A DNA stretch of 7,034 bases, taken from assembly GCA_031275145.1 (NCBI GenBank), contig JAISPE010000253.1:1-7034 (forward strand), read 5' to 3'. Positions within the stretch are counted from its first letter, which is position 1, and every line of letters begins with the position of its first letter. The notes below the pieces were generated by a model. That model was not told the origin of the DNA, did not search any database, and saw nothing but the letters and a program-made list of their open reading frames with translations. The stretch is from Prevotellaceae bacterium (GTDB taxonomy: Bacteria; Bacteroidota; Bacteroidia; Bacteroidales; UBA932). Positions 1 to 6,004 of the stretch are shown piece after piece. The translations under genes and the position numbers were made by a program.

Positions 1-61
1 AAGATATAACTTTCTTTTTGAATTATGCCAATTTTTTGAAATTATTCCGGAATGTCTCTTT

Positions 62-169
62 GCTCGGCACAGTCTCCAGACTGCGTCGGGTTAAAAGCCA
101 AACTTCGCTTCGCTGCAAGGTCTGGAGACTTGCTTTTAGCTTCGACGTAGCGAAGACGCTACGCCGAGC
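62..169. repeat. Cluster of nested inverted repeats (REP/MITE-like)
   Basis: Several perfect inverted pairs lie within about 110 bp. GCTCGGC at 62-68 pairs with GCCGAGC at 163-169 as the outer arms. AGTCTCCAGAC at 71-81 pairs with GTCTGGAGACT at 120-130. TAAAAGC at 92-98 pairs with GCTTTTA at 132-138, and CTTCGCT at 103-109 with AGCGAAG at 149-155. In addition CGTAGCG at 146-152 and CGCTACG at 157-163 form a 7-bp hairpin with a 4-base loop, and 71-82 and 115-133 are each close to self-palindromic. The pairs are partly interleaved, so they cannot all form at once. The element is more GC-rich than the AT-rich flanks and lies 59 bp beyond the stop of the acyl-CoA synthetase. No U-tract follows the hairpins, so a classical terminator role is not supported. 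I infer an interspersed palindromic repeat; copy number elsewhere in the genome cannot be seen here. Confidence 0.6.
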
Positions 170-227
170 GCAGAGCAGTCCAGTATCATGTTAATCACTA
201 AAATCACATAAATCAGCGGTTCAGACT

Positions 228-1883
228 TTACTGTCCGTATAAATATCTTTTAATTTTCATTGTAGATGTTTTCTCGAAATCAGAAGCAAAAGGCAGTATC
301 ACCACTGTTGATATTTGAGAAAAACGGTTTACTTTGGAATTGACATATAATTGAAGTTCCTGTTGCAGTTCTTCTATCTTTCTTTCGAGTTCGCGATAAT
401 TTTCTTCAATTTTGCTTTGCAGTTCTTCTTTAAATTTATTATACTGTTCGCCCATTTCCTCGTAATTAATTTTAACCATTGCAACCAATTTACCTTTCTG
501 TTCGACGACTAACGATTCCTGAACAAACTTGAAATTATTGATCAGCGATTCGATATCTTCGGGATAAATATTTTCTCCTGACGATGTTAGTATCACATTT
601 TTCAGCCGTCCTTTTATATAGATTCTTCCCGCGGAAGTAACTTTTATCAAATCGCCGGTTTTAAACCATCCGTCGGGAGTTATTACCATATTCGTAAGTT
701 CGGGTTCTTTATAATATCCCTTCATCAAACTCGGGCTTTTCACCCATAACTCACCGATTCCGCAGTCATTGACATCGTTGATTTTCATATCAATTTCTTC
801 GAGTTTAAATCCTGCCGATCCGGGTTTCACATTGTGAGCAAGCGCTGCGGTCAGGAGGGGCGCCGTTTCGGTCAGTCCGTAACCTATGGCGTACGGGAAT
901 TTCGCCTCATACAGAAACCGTTCGGTATAATAATCCAGTTTTGCTCCTCCTATTCCGAAAAATACAAGTCTTCCTCCGAATGTCTGATACAGTTTCTTTC
1001 CTGCGATACGGTGCAACAGTTTTCTCCCTAACACTGTTTTGTATAAATACCGGGTAATCATATTTTTATTAAATTGAGGAAGAACAGAGTTTTTGAATAT
1101 TTTCTCGGAAATCAGCGGAACGGTCAATATATGCGTTGGCCTTATTTTTTGCACTGCCGGTATCAATATGGCCGGTGTCGGCGGTTTTTCCAGATAATAA
1201 ACGCTTGAGCCGCCAAAAATGGGCAATAAAAATCCGAGACTGCCTTCATACGCATGTGGAAGAGGTAAAATCGACAGGAAAACGCTGCTTTCGTCTACCG
1301 GCTGGATTTTGATTACCATTTTCAATTGAGCAATCAGATTATGATGCGTCAAAATCACTCCTTTGGAGTTTCCGGTAGTGCCGGACGTATATACAATGCT
1401 TGCAATATCATCGGGAAGAACTTCTTTTTCAAGATATTTTTCTGTCTCTCCGGTATTTTGATTTTCGTATACGGAAAACGTATCGACATCAAGCCTGATT
1501 TTCAATTCCGGCAAACTTATTGCATCGACCTTGGATCTTAGCCGTTTAGTTACAAACAGCGCTTTGCTTTCGGAATGACTGAGAATATTTCCAATTTCGA
1601 CAGATGAAAAATCCGGCAACAACGGAACCGCAATCGCGCCCATCGATACGATGGCAAAATATATGACGCTGTATTTCGGTGTATTATGAGTGTATATTGC
1701 AACTTTGTCGCCATGAGTTATCCCTAAGGACTGTAAAACTTTACGCAAGTTTCTCACCTTATCTCCAAATTCTTTATAGGAAACTGATTCGCCTCCAATA
1801 AAAGCATTCATCATTTTCGGTGCATATTTCTCTGACGAATACTCTAACAGATCTTTTAAAGTCTCTAAATTTTCTATCTCCAT
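228..1883 (-). CDS. Long-chain acyl-CoA synthetase (AMP-forming ligase)
   Basis: This 551-residue protein belongs to the ANL superfamily of adenylate-forming enzymes. It should activate a fatty acid with ATP to an acyl-adenylate and transfer the acyl group to CoA, at the cytoplasmic side of the membrane. Visible motifs are the phosphate-binding loop YTSGTTGNSKGV (165-176), the adenine-binding GYGLTETAP (334-342), the W-x-x-TGD motif (406-411), and the C-terminal KTSTMKIKR, where K543 is the likely adenylation lysine. Residues about 475-515 are rich in Glu, Lys and Leu and look like a coiled coil inserted in the C-terminal subdomain. The length is normal for long-chain members. The ATG start fits because GGGAG lies about 10 bases upstream (minus strand, within 1894-1899). 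No adjacent gene shares its direction. The exact acyl substrate (long-chain, branched or aromatic) cannot be read from sequence, so FadD-like is the safest label. Confidence 0.9.
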   Translation of the reverse strand: MEIENLETLKDLLEYSSEKYAPKMMNAFIGGESVSYKEFGDKVRNLRKVLQSLGITHGDKVAIYTHNTPKYSVIYFAIVSMGAIAVPLLPDFSSVEIGNILSHSESKALFVTKRLRSKVDAISLPELKIRLDVDTFSVYENQNTGETEKYLEKEVLPDDIASIVYTSGTTGNSKGVILTHHNLIAQLKMVIKIQPVDESSVFLSILPLPHAYEGSLGFLLPIFGGSSVYYLEKPPTPAILIPAVQKIRPTHILTVPLISEKIFKNSVLPQFNKNMITRYLYKTVLGRKLLHRIAGKKLYQTFGGRLVFFGIGGAKLDYYTERFLYEAKFPYAIGYGLTETAPLLTAALAHNVKPGSAGFKLEEIDMKINDVNDCGIGELWVKSPSLMKGYYKEPELTNMVITPDGWFKTGDLIKVTSAGRIYIKGRLKNVILTSSGENIYPEDIESLINNFKFVQESLVVEQKGKLVAMVKINYEEMGEQYNKFKEELQSKIEENYRELERKIEELQQELQLYVNSKVNRFSQISTVVILPFASDFEKTSTMKIKRYLYGQ

Positions 1884-2044
1884 AATTTATTATCTCCCTG
1901 ACTGTAATATTATCTAGAAAAACTGTCTGTTGGATTCTGTTTTCATCGAACAGTTTAACCGTTTAACATATTTTAAAGTACCAGCCTTTTATATTCAAAC
2001 AGCATTTTTTGTTCATCTTAAACCATATATGCGAACAGGTCGCT

Positions 2045-2056
2045 GGCGTTACCGCC
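2045..2056 (-). other. GNRA-capped hairpin, possible domain VI remnant
   Basis: On the minus strand GGCG-GTAA-CGCC forms a perfect 4-bp stem closed by a GTAA tetraloop, 12 bases downstream of the domain V-like segment. Group II introns carry domain VI a few bases after domain V, so position and form are suggestive. The flanking bases do not extend the stem well, and no bulged branch-point adenosine or intron 3' end can be fixed. Confidence 0.3.
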
Positions 2057-2068
2057 TCTTTATTCCAA

Positions 2069-2102
2069 GTACCGTACAGGCGCCTTTCACCGTATACAAC
2101 TC
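2069..2102 (-). ncRNA. Group II intron domain V-like sequence (probable remnant)
   Basis: Read on the minus strand, these 34 bases start GAGTTGTATACGG and end TGTACGGTAC around a central TGAAAG. They align without gaps to the bacterial domain V consensus as I remember it (GAGCCGUAU, GAAA tetraloop, GUACGGUUC), with 25 of 34 positions identical by hand count. The GAAA loop is at bases 15-18, the two-base bulge at 24-25 (here CT), and the lower stem GTAT/GTAC is kept. Departures suggest decay: the catalytic triad reads AGT instead of AGC, A2 faces A33, A10 faces C23, and G13 faces G20. No reverse transcriptase/maturase and no recognisable domains I-IV lie upstream on that strand, so an intact intron is excluded. 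A remnant is the likeliest reading; reuse as a leader RNA structure is possible but unproven. Confidence 0.6.
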
Positions 2103-2124
2103 ATGATAACAAAATTTAACAGTG

Positions 2125-2156
2125 CAAAGTTAAACCGGATCGGTGAAACGAACAAA
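2125..2156 (-). promoter_or_regulatory. Candidate Bacteroidetes promoter for the acyl-CoA synthetase
   Basis: On the minus strand TTTG (2156-2153) is followed after 20 bases by TAACTTTG (2132-2125), a full match to the phylum's -33 TTTG and -7 TAnnTTTG pattern at ordinary spacing. Transcription would begin near 2120, giving a leader of about 235 bases that starts just before the domain V-like segment. I saw no other TAnnTTTG match closer to the gene. Confidence 0.5.
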
Positions 2157-2340
2157 TTTTTTATTCAGTGACTTAACCGTTAGCTGTTTGAAGAGTGAAT
2201 TTGTATCCTGTTGCCGCTATTTTTCAAAATATTCACACCTTTTGAACAGCCCGTTATGAGGATTATATCCCGTTCATTCCGTATCACTGTATACATTCCG
2301 GTACAATAATTTCAATACGGTTATTTTTTCAAATACAATC

Positions 2341-2380
2341 TTTTACAAAATTCTGTTTACAATTGTTTTTGTTTGTAAAA
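2341..2380. promoter_or_regulatory. Inverted repeat at the sigma-gene promoter, possible operator
   Basis: TTTTACAAA at 2341-2349 and TTTGTAAAA at 2372-2380 are exact reverse complements. A third half-site, TTTACAA at 2356-2362, also pairs with TTGTAAA at 2373-2379 across a 10-base gap. The sites surround and overlap the candidate -33 element at 2368-2371. A dimeric regulator could bind here, but AT-rich sequence makes chance matches likelier. Confidence 0.35.
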
Positions 2381-2397
2381 TATTTAAACTAATTTTG
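2368..2397 (+). promoter_or_regulatory. Candidate promoter for the sigma factor operon
   Basis: TTTG at 2368-2371 is followed after 18 bases by TAATTTTG at 2390-2397, matching the Bacteroidetes -7 pattern TAnnTTTG. Transcription would start near 2402, leaving a leader of about 85 bases before the ATG at 2487. This housekeeping-type promoter does not exclude extra control by the gene's own ECF sigma factor. Confidence 0.5.
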
Positions 2398-2486
2398 CAC
2401 CGGTTAAAGGAAAATAACAAAAAATTAATGATTAGCAAGCAACGAAATAGAGAATTATTGCATCTACGCTATAGCACGCTAATAGT

Positions 2487-3014
2487 ATGGACGAGCAGCT
2501 TATAAAGGGATGTATAAAAAAGGACATACGTGCTCAGAAGCAACTTTACGAGAAGTACGCGCCTTTAATGATGTCTGTATGTTTGAGATATGTAAAAGAC
2601 AAAGAGATTGCTCAAAATTTGTTACATGACGGATTTATTAAGTTGTTTGATAAGATACATACTTATTCGGGCTCAGGTTCTTTTGTTGGATGGATGAGAA
2701 AGATTTTTGTCAATACTGCACTGGAGTATTTGCGGCATAACGATGTGTTCAAGTACAGTATAGATGTTGATATTGCTGTAAATATTGAAAGTGCGGAAGA
2801 GTCGCCCGTAGATAAAATATCGGCGGACGAATTGATGAAATGCATAACGGAATTGCCTCCCGGATTCCGCACTGTCTTTAACATGTTTGCGATAGAAGGA
2901 TATTCACATGCTGAAATTGCGGAACAGTTAGGAATACAGGAAGGTACTTCACGTTCGCAATACGCAAGGGCAAGAACTTTATTACAACAAAAGATATTGA
3001 AATTAAAAAAATGA
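2487..3014 (+). CDS. ECF-family RNA polymerase sigma factor
   Basis: This 175-residue protein is a sigma-70 family factor of the extracytoplasmic function class, which has only regions 2 and 4. Region 2 spans about residues 16-85, with the region 2.2-like stretch KEIAQNLLHDGFIKLF and the GSFVGWMRKIFVNTALEYLR segment. An acidic linker (about 90-112) precedes region 4 (about 115-170), which begins ELPPGFRTVFNMFAIEGYS and has a helix-turn-helix near residues 139-166. The length is normal for Bacteroidetes ECF factors. An in-frame stop lies 13 bases upstream of the ATG, and no Shine-Dalgarno sequence is seen, which is usual in this phylum. The next gene starts three bases after its stop, so the two are surely cotranscribed, and that partner is the best candidate for control of sigma activity. 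Target promoters cannot be inferred here. Confidence 0.93.
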   Translation: MDEQLIKGCIKKDIRAQKQLYEKYAPLMMSVCLRYVKDKEIAQNLLHDGFIKLFDKIHTYSGSGSFVGWMRKIFVNTALEYLRHNDVFKYSIDVDIAVNIESAEESPVDKISADELMKCITELPPGFRTVFNMFAIEGYSHAEIAEQLGIQEGTSRSQYARARTLLQQKILKLKK

Positions 3015-3017
3015 TTG

Positions 3018-4292
3018 ATGGAAAATGATTTGAACAGCGGTTTTGAAAAATTGGTCCGGGACAAACTTGAGGATTATAAAATTCCTGTGCCTCAGGGCGC
3101 CTGGGATATCATAGAAAAGTCGTTAATCCGAAAGAAAAGGTCGAAATATCTCTATGCTGCGGCAGGTATTGTTGCTGCGGCGGCTGTGCTGTTTATGATT
3201 ACTCTGTATCTGTCCAGAAACACTGACAGCGACAGCAATAACAGGCCAAATATCACACATTCGGATGACGCATCTCCGGCAATACAGCCGAAAAATACGG
3301 AACAGCCGGCCGGAGAAACAGCAAAACAGGAAGAGCAAACTCCGGAAAATCAGCCGGAACAGAAACAGCCTGTTTCAAATCCTGCACCCGTGCACGCTGG
3401 CGCAGGAAATTCTGTTGCTGTCCGGACCGAAAAACCCGATCCTCATCCGGAAGACCCTCCGGTAAAAGAAAAATTAAGGATTATACCGCAGAAGACCGTT
3501 TCCGGTATTTCGATTAATCTCTATCCGTCGAACAGTTTGAAGTTTTCGAACAGTATGCTTCCCAAACAGGCAAATGTAAATCAGACGGATAAACAGAATG
3601 ACAGATCGAACAGTAACAACAGTATACTCAGTCCCGACAAAAATAATCCGAACAGTAAAGACTGGTCTGTTTCCCTGAATTTCAGCGCCGGAAGTTATCA
3701 AAATATAACCGGCAACAAAACAAATTCCAGTTTAATTCCGGCAACGCCTCTTTTAACTTCGTCAAATTCCGTAGATTATATCAAAAATAAATATAAGAAT
3801 GAAATAAATGTCCCCGACAATGCCGATTCTCAATACGGATTGCCGTTGTCGGCTAAATTTATGGTACGTAAAAGCCTTGGCGACAGATGGGCTATCGAAA
3901 GCGGTCTCAGTTACACATATCTTCCGACTAAATATAAATGGAATAAAAATACGGTCAGTCAGCATTTACACTATTTTGGAATACCTTTGAACGCAGTTTA
4001 TTATGCGGTATCCAAACCCAAATGGAATATCTATGCGTCGGCAGGAGGGATGGTGGAAAAAGGCGTCTATTCTATCTATCGCAATGGCAATCTTGACACT
4101 AATGCAAATATGAAGAAACTGCAATGGTCTGTCAACGGGACGGTAGGCGCAACATACAGTTTATACAAAAATCTGGAAATATTTTTCGAACCTCAGTTCG
4201 GATATTTCTTTGACAACGGACAGCCTGAGAGTATAAGAACGGAATGGCCGGTTTCTTTCGGACTGGGTATCGGACTGAGATTTAATTTCTAA
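3018..4292 (+). CDS. Membrane-anchored beta-barrel protein with anti-sigma-like N-terminus
   Basis: The protein has 424 residues from the ATG at 3018; a TTG at 3015 would add one. Its N-terminus (about 1-43) carries VRDKLEDYKIPVPQGAWDII followed by a basic KKRSK stretch, resembling the cytoplasmic segment found on many Bacteroidetes proteins paired with ECF sigma factors. One hydrophobic helix follows (about 44-65). A linker rich in Pro, Gln, Glu, Asn and Ser runs from about 66 to 214. Residues about 215-424 look like a small outer-membrane beta-barrel of the PorT/OMP_b-brl_2 type, with alternating strands, HYFGIPLNAVYY, and the C-terminal GLGIGLRFNF ending in Phe. There is no cleavable signal peptide. 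Anti-sigma activity is inferred from position and the N-terminal motif. Four copies of CGAACAGT (3529, 3547, 3607, 3649) mark the Asn/Ser-rich part of the linker. Its end overlaps the end of tmk. Confidence 0.82.
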   Translation: MENDLNSGFEKLVRDKLEDYKIPVPQGAWDIIEKSLIRKKRSKYLYAAAGIVAAAAVLFMITLYLSRNTDSDSNNRPNITHSDDASPAIQPKNTEQPAGETAKQEEQTPENQPEQKQPVSNPAPVHAGAGNSVAVRTEKPDPHPEDPPVKEKLRIIPQKTVSGISINLYPSNSLKFSNSMLPKQANVNQTDKQNDRSNSNNSILSPDKNNPNSKDWSVSLNFSAGSYQNITGNKTNSSLIPATPLLTSSNSVDYIKNKYKNEINVPDNADSQYGLPLSAKFMVRKSLGDRWAIESGLSYTYLPTKYKWNKNTVSQHLHYFGIPLNAVYYAVSKPKWNIYASAGGMVEKGVYSIYRNGNLDTNANMKKLQWSVNGTVGATYSLYKNLEIFFEPQFGYFFDNGQPESIRTEWPVSFGLGIGLRFNF

Positions 4293-4968
4293 GCGTTCTC
4301 TTTTCTATCAGCGTTATGATTTCTCTGTGGACAGTCTGAGGCGTTTTCATTCCCGAATTTTCATCAACACAGTTTACGGGAACAAAATTCCCGTCGATAT
4401 TTGTCTGTTCCACATATATTTCGCGAACTCTCCGCTGTAAATCAAAATCCGATTCGTGAATATCTTTTTTCCCTTTAAGGTAATCTCTCTCTGTTCCTTC
4501 GCGCTGCGATCTCAATTTTTCAACCGTAAAATCGAACGGTACATCCAGAAAAATATTGATGTCGGGACGCGGAATGGCAAAGAAATCAAATTCCAGACTG
4601 AAAATCCATTCACGAAGGTTCTTCCGTTTCAGACTGTCCGAGACTTTCGCACACTGAAAAGCGATATTGGAATACACGTAACGGTCGAGAATAACAGCTT
4701 CGCCGCGGGCAAGCCATGACTTTAACTCCGGAGCGGCGCTGTTCCGGTCGCCGGCATACAGCAGGGCTACCAGACGCGGATCAACCGTATTGACGTCTCC
4801 AAATTCGCCGCGAAGAAAAGACGCTATCAGATCTCCGTACACAGGAGCGTCGAAACGAGGAAAATGCAGGAATTTGCTCCTTCGGTTTTCCGATTCGAAA
4901 TGTTTTTGCAACAAGTCCGCCTGTGTGGTTTTTCCTGCGCCGTCCAAGCCTTCCAGTACTATCAGCAT
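4282..4968 (-). CDS. tmk: dTMP kinase (thymidylate kinase)
   Basis: The enzyme phosphorylates dTMP to dTDP with ATP, a required step toward dTTP in the cytoplasm. The 228-residue protein has the P-loop GLDGAGKTT (7-15), the dTMP-site segment HFPRFDAPVYG (35-45), YAGDR (71-75), the DRY motif followed by VYSNIAFQCAK (95-108), and an Arg/Lys-rich lid (about 154-171, ending KDIHE). The P-loop lacks the Arg typical of eukaryotic-type enzymes, so the lid probably supplies the catalytic Arg. Its overall form matches Bacteroides-type dTMP kinases. The ATG lies only two bases after the obgE stop, so the two genes are surely cotranscribed and perhaps translationally coupled. The last 11 bases overlap the 3' end of the opposing beta-barrel gene, and no terminator is visible between them. 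Confidence 0.95.
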   Translation of the reverse strand: MLIVLEGLDGAGKTTQADLLQKHFESENRRSKFLHFPRFDAPVYGDLIASFLRGEFGDVNTVDPRLVALLYAGDRNSAAPELKSWLARGEAVILDRYVYSNIAFQCAKVSDSLKRKNLREWIFSLEFDFFAIPRPDINIFLDVPFDFTVEKLRSQREGTERDYLKGKKDIHESDFDLQRRVREIYVEQTNIDGNFVPVNCVDENSGMKTPQTVHREIITLIEKRTLRN

Positions 4969-4970
4969 GA

Positions 4971-5969
4971 TTATCCGTTCAAATATTTCCAGATTAAATC
5001 CTTCAATTCGATTATTTTACTTCCCGTTACCGACGAAATGAAAATATGCGGAGCGTCGTGAATCCGTTTTTTTATTTCGGTTTCTATTTCGTCGCTTAAT
5101 TCTCTGTCAAGCATGTCGCTTTTGGATATGGCAAGTATCCGTCGTTTATCCAGCAGTTCGGGGTTATATTTTCCGAGTTCGGTCAAGAGTGTACGGTATT
5201 CACTGACAACATCCTTGCTGTCGGCAGGAATCATGAACAGGAGTATGGAGTTGCGTTCTATATGCCGTAGAAACCTTAATCCCAGGCCCTTTCCTTCGTG
5301 AGCGCCTTCGATGATTCCGGGTATGTCGGCCATAATGAACGAAAGATGTTCACGATAGCTTACTATACCGAGATTTGGCTCAAGCGTAGTGAAAGCATAG
5401 TCTGCGATTTTCGGTTTGGCAGCCGAGACAGCCGATAATAAAGTGGATTTGCCGGCATTCGGGAATCCTACCAGACCGACGTCTGCCAACAGTTTTAGTT
5501 CCAGAATGTACCAGCCTTCGATTCCGGGTTCTCCGGGCTGCGAATACCGCGGAGTCCGATTGGTTGGCGATTTGAAATTAGCGTTGCCCAAACCGCCCCT
5601 GCCGCCCTGTAACAGAATTACTTCCTCCCCGTCCTGTGTTACTTCGCACAAAATCCGGCCGGATTCGTCTTTGGCGACTGTTCCCGTCGGGACGTCCAGA
5701 ATCATATCTTTTCCGTTAGCTCCATGACAAAGATTTCCGCTGCCGGATTCTCCATGTTCGGCATGTATGTGTTTCCGGTATTTAAGGTGTATCAGGGTCC
5801 AGTACTGTTTGTTGCCGCGAAGTATTATATGTCCTCCGCGTCCTCCGTCCCCGCCGTCGGGTCCTCCCATGGGAACGAATTTTTCTCTGTGTAAATGAGT
5901 AGAGCCGGGACCTCCGTTTCCCGACCGGAAAAAAATCTTAACGTAATCTACAAAATTTGATGATGCCAA
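4971..5969 (-). CDS. obgE: Obg family GTPase (ribosome-associated)
   Basis: ObgE (CgtA) is an essential GTPase that binds the 50S subunit and acts in ribosome assembly and stress control. The 332-residue protein begins with the glycine-rich Obg fold (about 1-158, with GGPDGGDGGRGG at 35-46 and GGRGGLGNANFKSP at 122-135). The G domain follows: G1 GFPNAGKST (168-176), G2 TTLEPNLG (194-201), G3 DIPG (215-218), G4 SKSD (282-285) and G5 SSV (312-314). G4 has Ser in place of the usual Asn of NKxD, as I recall for other Bacteroidetes Obg proteins. The protein stops right after the G domain, without an OCT domain or an acidic tail. The start must be TTG: an in-frame TAA lies five codons upstream, MASSNFVDYVKI matches family N-termini, and no nearby ATG fits. 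Confidence 0.95.
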   Translation of the reverse strand: MASSNFVDYVKIFFRSGNGGPGSTHLHREKFVPMGGPDGGDGGRGGHIILRGNKQYWTLIHLKYRKHIHAEHGESGSGNLCHGANGKDMILDVPTGTVAKDESGRILCEVTQDGEEVILLQGGRGGLGNANFKSPTNRTPRYSQPGEPGIEGWYILELKLLADVGLVGFPNAGKSTLLSAVSAAKPKIADYAFTTLEPNLGIVSYREHLSFIMADIPGIIEGAHEGKGLGLRFLRHIERNSILLFMIPADSKDVVSEYRTLLTELGKYNPELLDKRRILAISKSDMLDRELSDEIETEIKKRIHDAPHIFISSVTGSKIIELKDLIWKYLNG

Positions 5970-5975
5970 TGTGTA

Positions 5976-5982
5976 TCCTTTT
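5976..5982 (-). promoter_or_regulatory. Shine-Dalgarno-like site for obgE
   Basis: The minus strand reads AAAAGGA, with six bases between GGA and the TTG start at 5969. Such sites are uncommon in Bacteroidetes, and this one supports use of the rare TTG codon. It lies in the 35-base gap after uxs, where I see no TAnnTTTG promoter, so obgE is probably transcribed from upstream of uxs. Confidence 0.6.
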
Positions 5983-6004
5983 TAATATGACAGTACAACG
6001 ATTA

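Larger units (their letters stand above)
1884..2486. other. Divergent intergenic region with promoters and intron remnant
   Basis: This 603-bp, AT-rich stretch separates the minus-strand acyl-CoA synthetase from the plus-strand sigma factor gene. I find no credible protein gene in it; the longest ATG frames examined are about 20 codons. It holds a Bacteroidetes-type promoter facing each way, a group II intron domain V-like segment, and an inverted repeat at the sigma-gene promoter. The motif TTAACCG or its close variant occurs four times: on the plus strand at 1955-1961 and 2173-2179, and inverted as ACGGTTA (2317-2323) and CGGTTAA (2401-2407). Confidence 0.7.

Noticed and set aside
146..163. 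Hairpin as intrinsic terminator of the acyl-CoA synthetase
   Set aside because: The 7-bp stem is good, but no U-tract follows on the minus strand.
3..194. Frame open from the left edge through the palindromic element (about 63 codons, plus strand)
   Set aside because: Much of it is the inverted-repeat cluster, whose arms lack stops; the translation shows no recognisable domain and no start is visible.
1963..2016. Minus-strand 17-residue frame beginning MNKKCC in the acyl-CoA synthetase leader
   Set aside because: Very short, no ribosome-binding site, no family likeness; Cys-rich composition alone is not evidence of a peptide gene.
2103..2171. Plus-strand 22-residue frame from ATG at 2103
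   Set aside because: It overlaps the minus-strand promoter candidate and has no start signal or similarity to known peptides.
2103..2486. Rest of a group II intron (domains I-IV or maturase) upstream of the domain V-like segment
   Set aside because: Minus-strand translation shows no reverse transcriptase or maturase motifs, no GUGYG-type 5' end is seen, and the space is too short before the sigma gene.
2663..3064. 133-codon antisense frame over the sigma factor gene
   Set aside because: It lies inside a clearly coding ECF sigma gene and its translation has no recognisable domain; best seen as a shadow.
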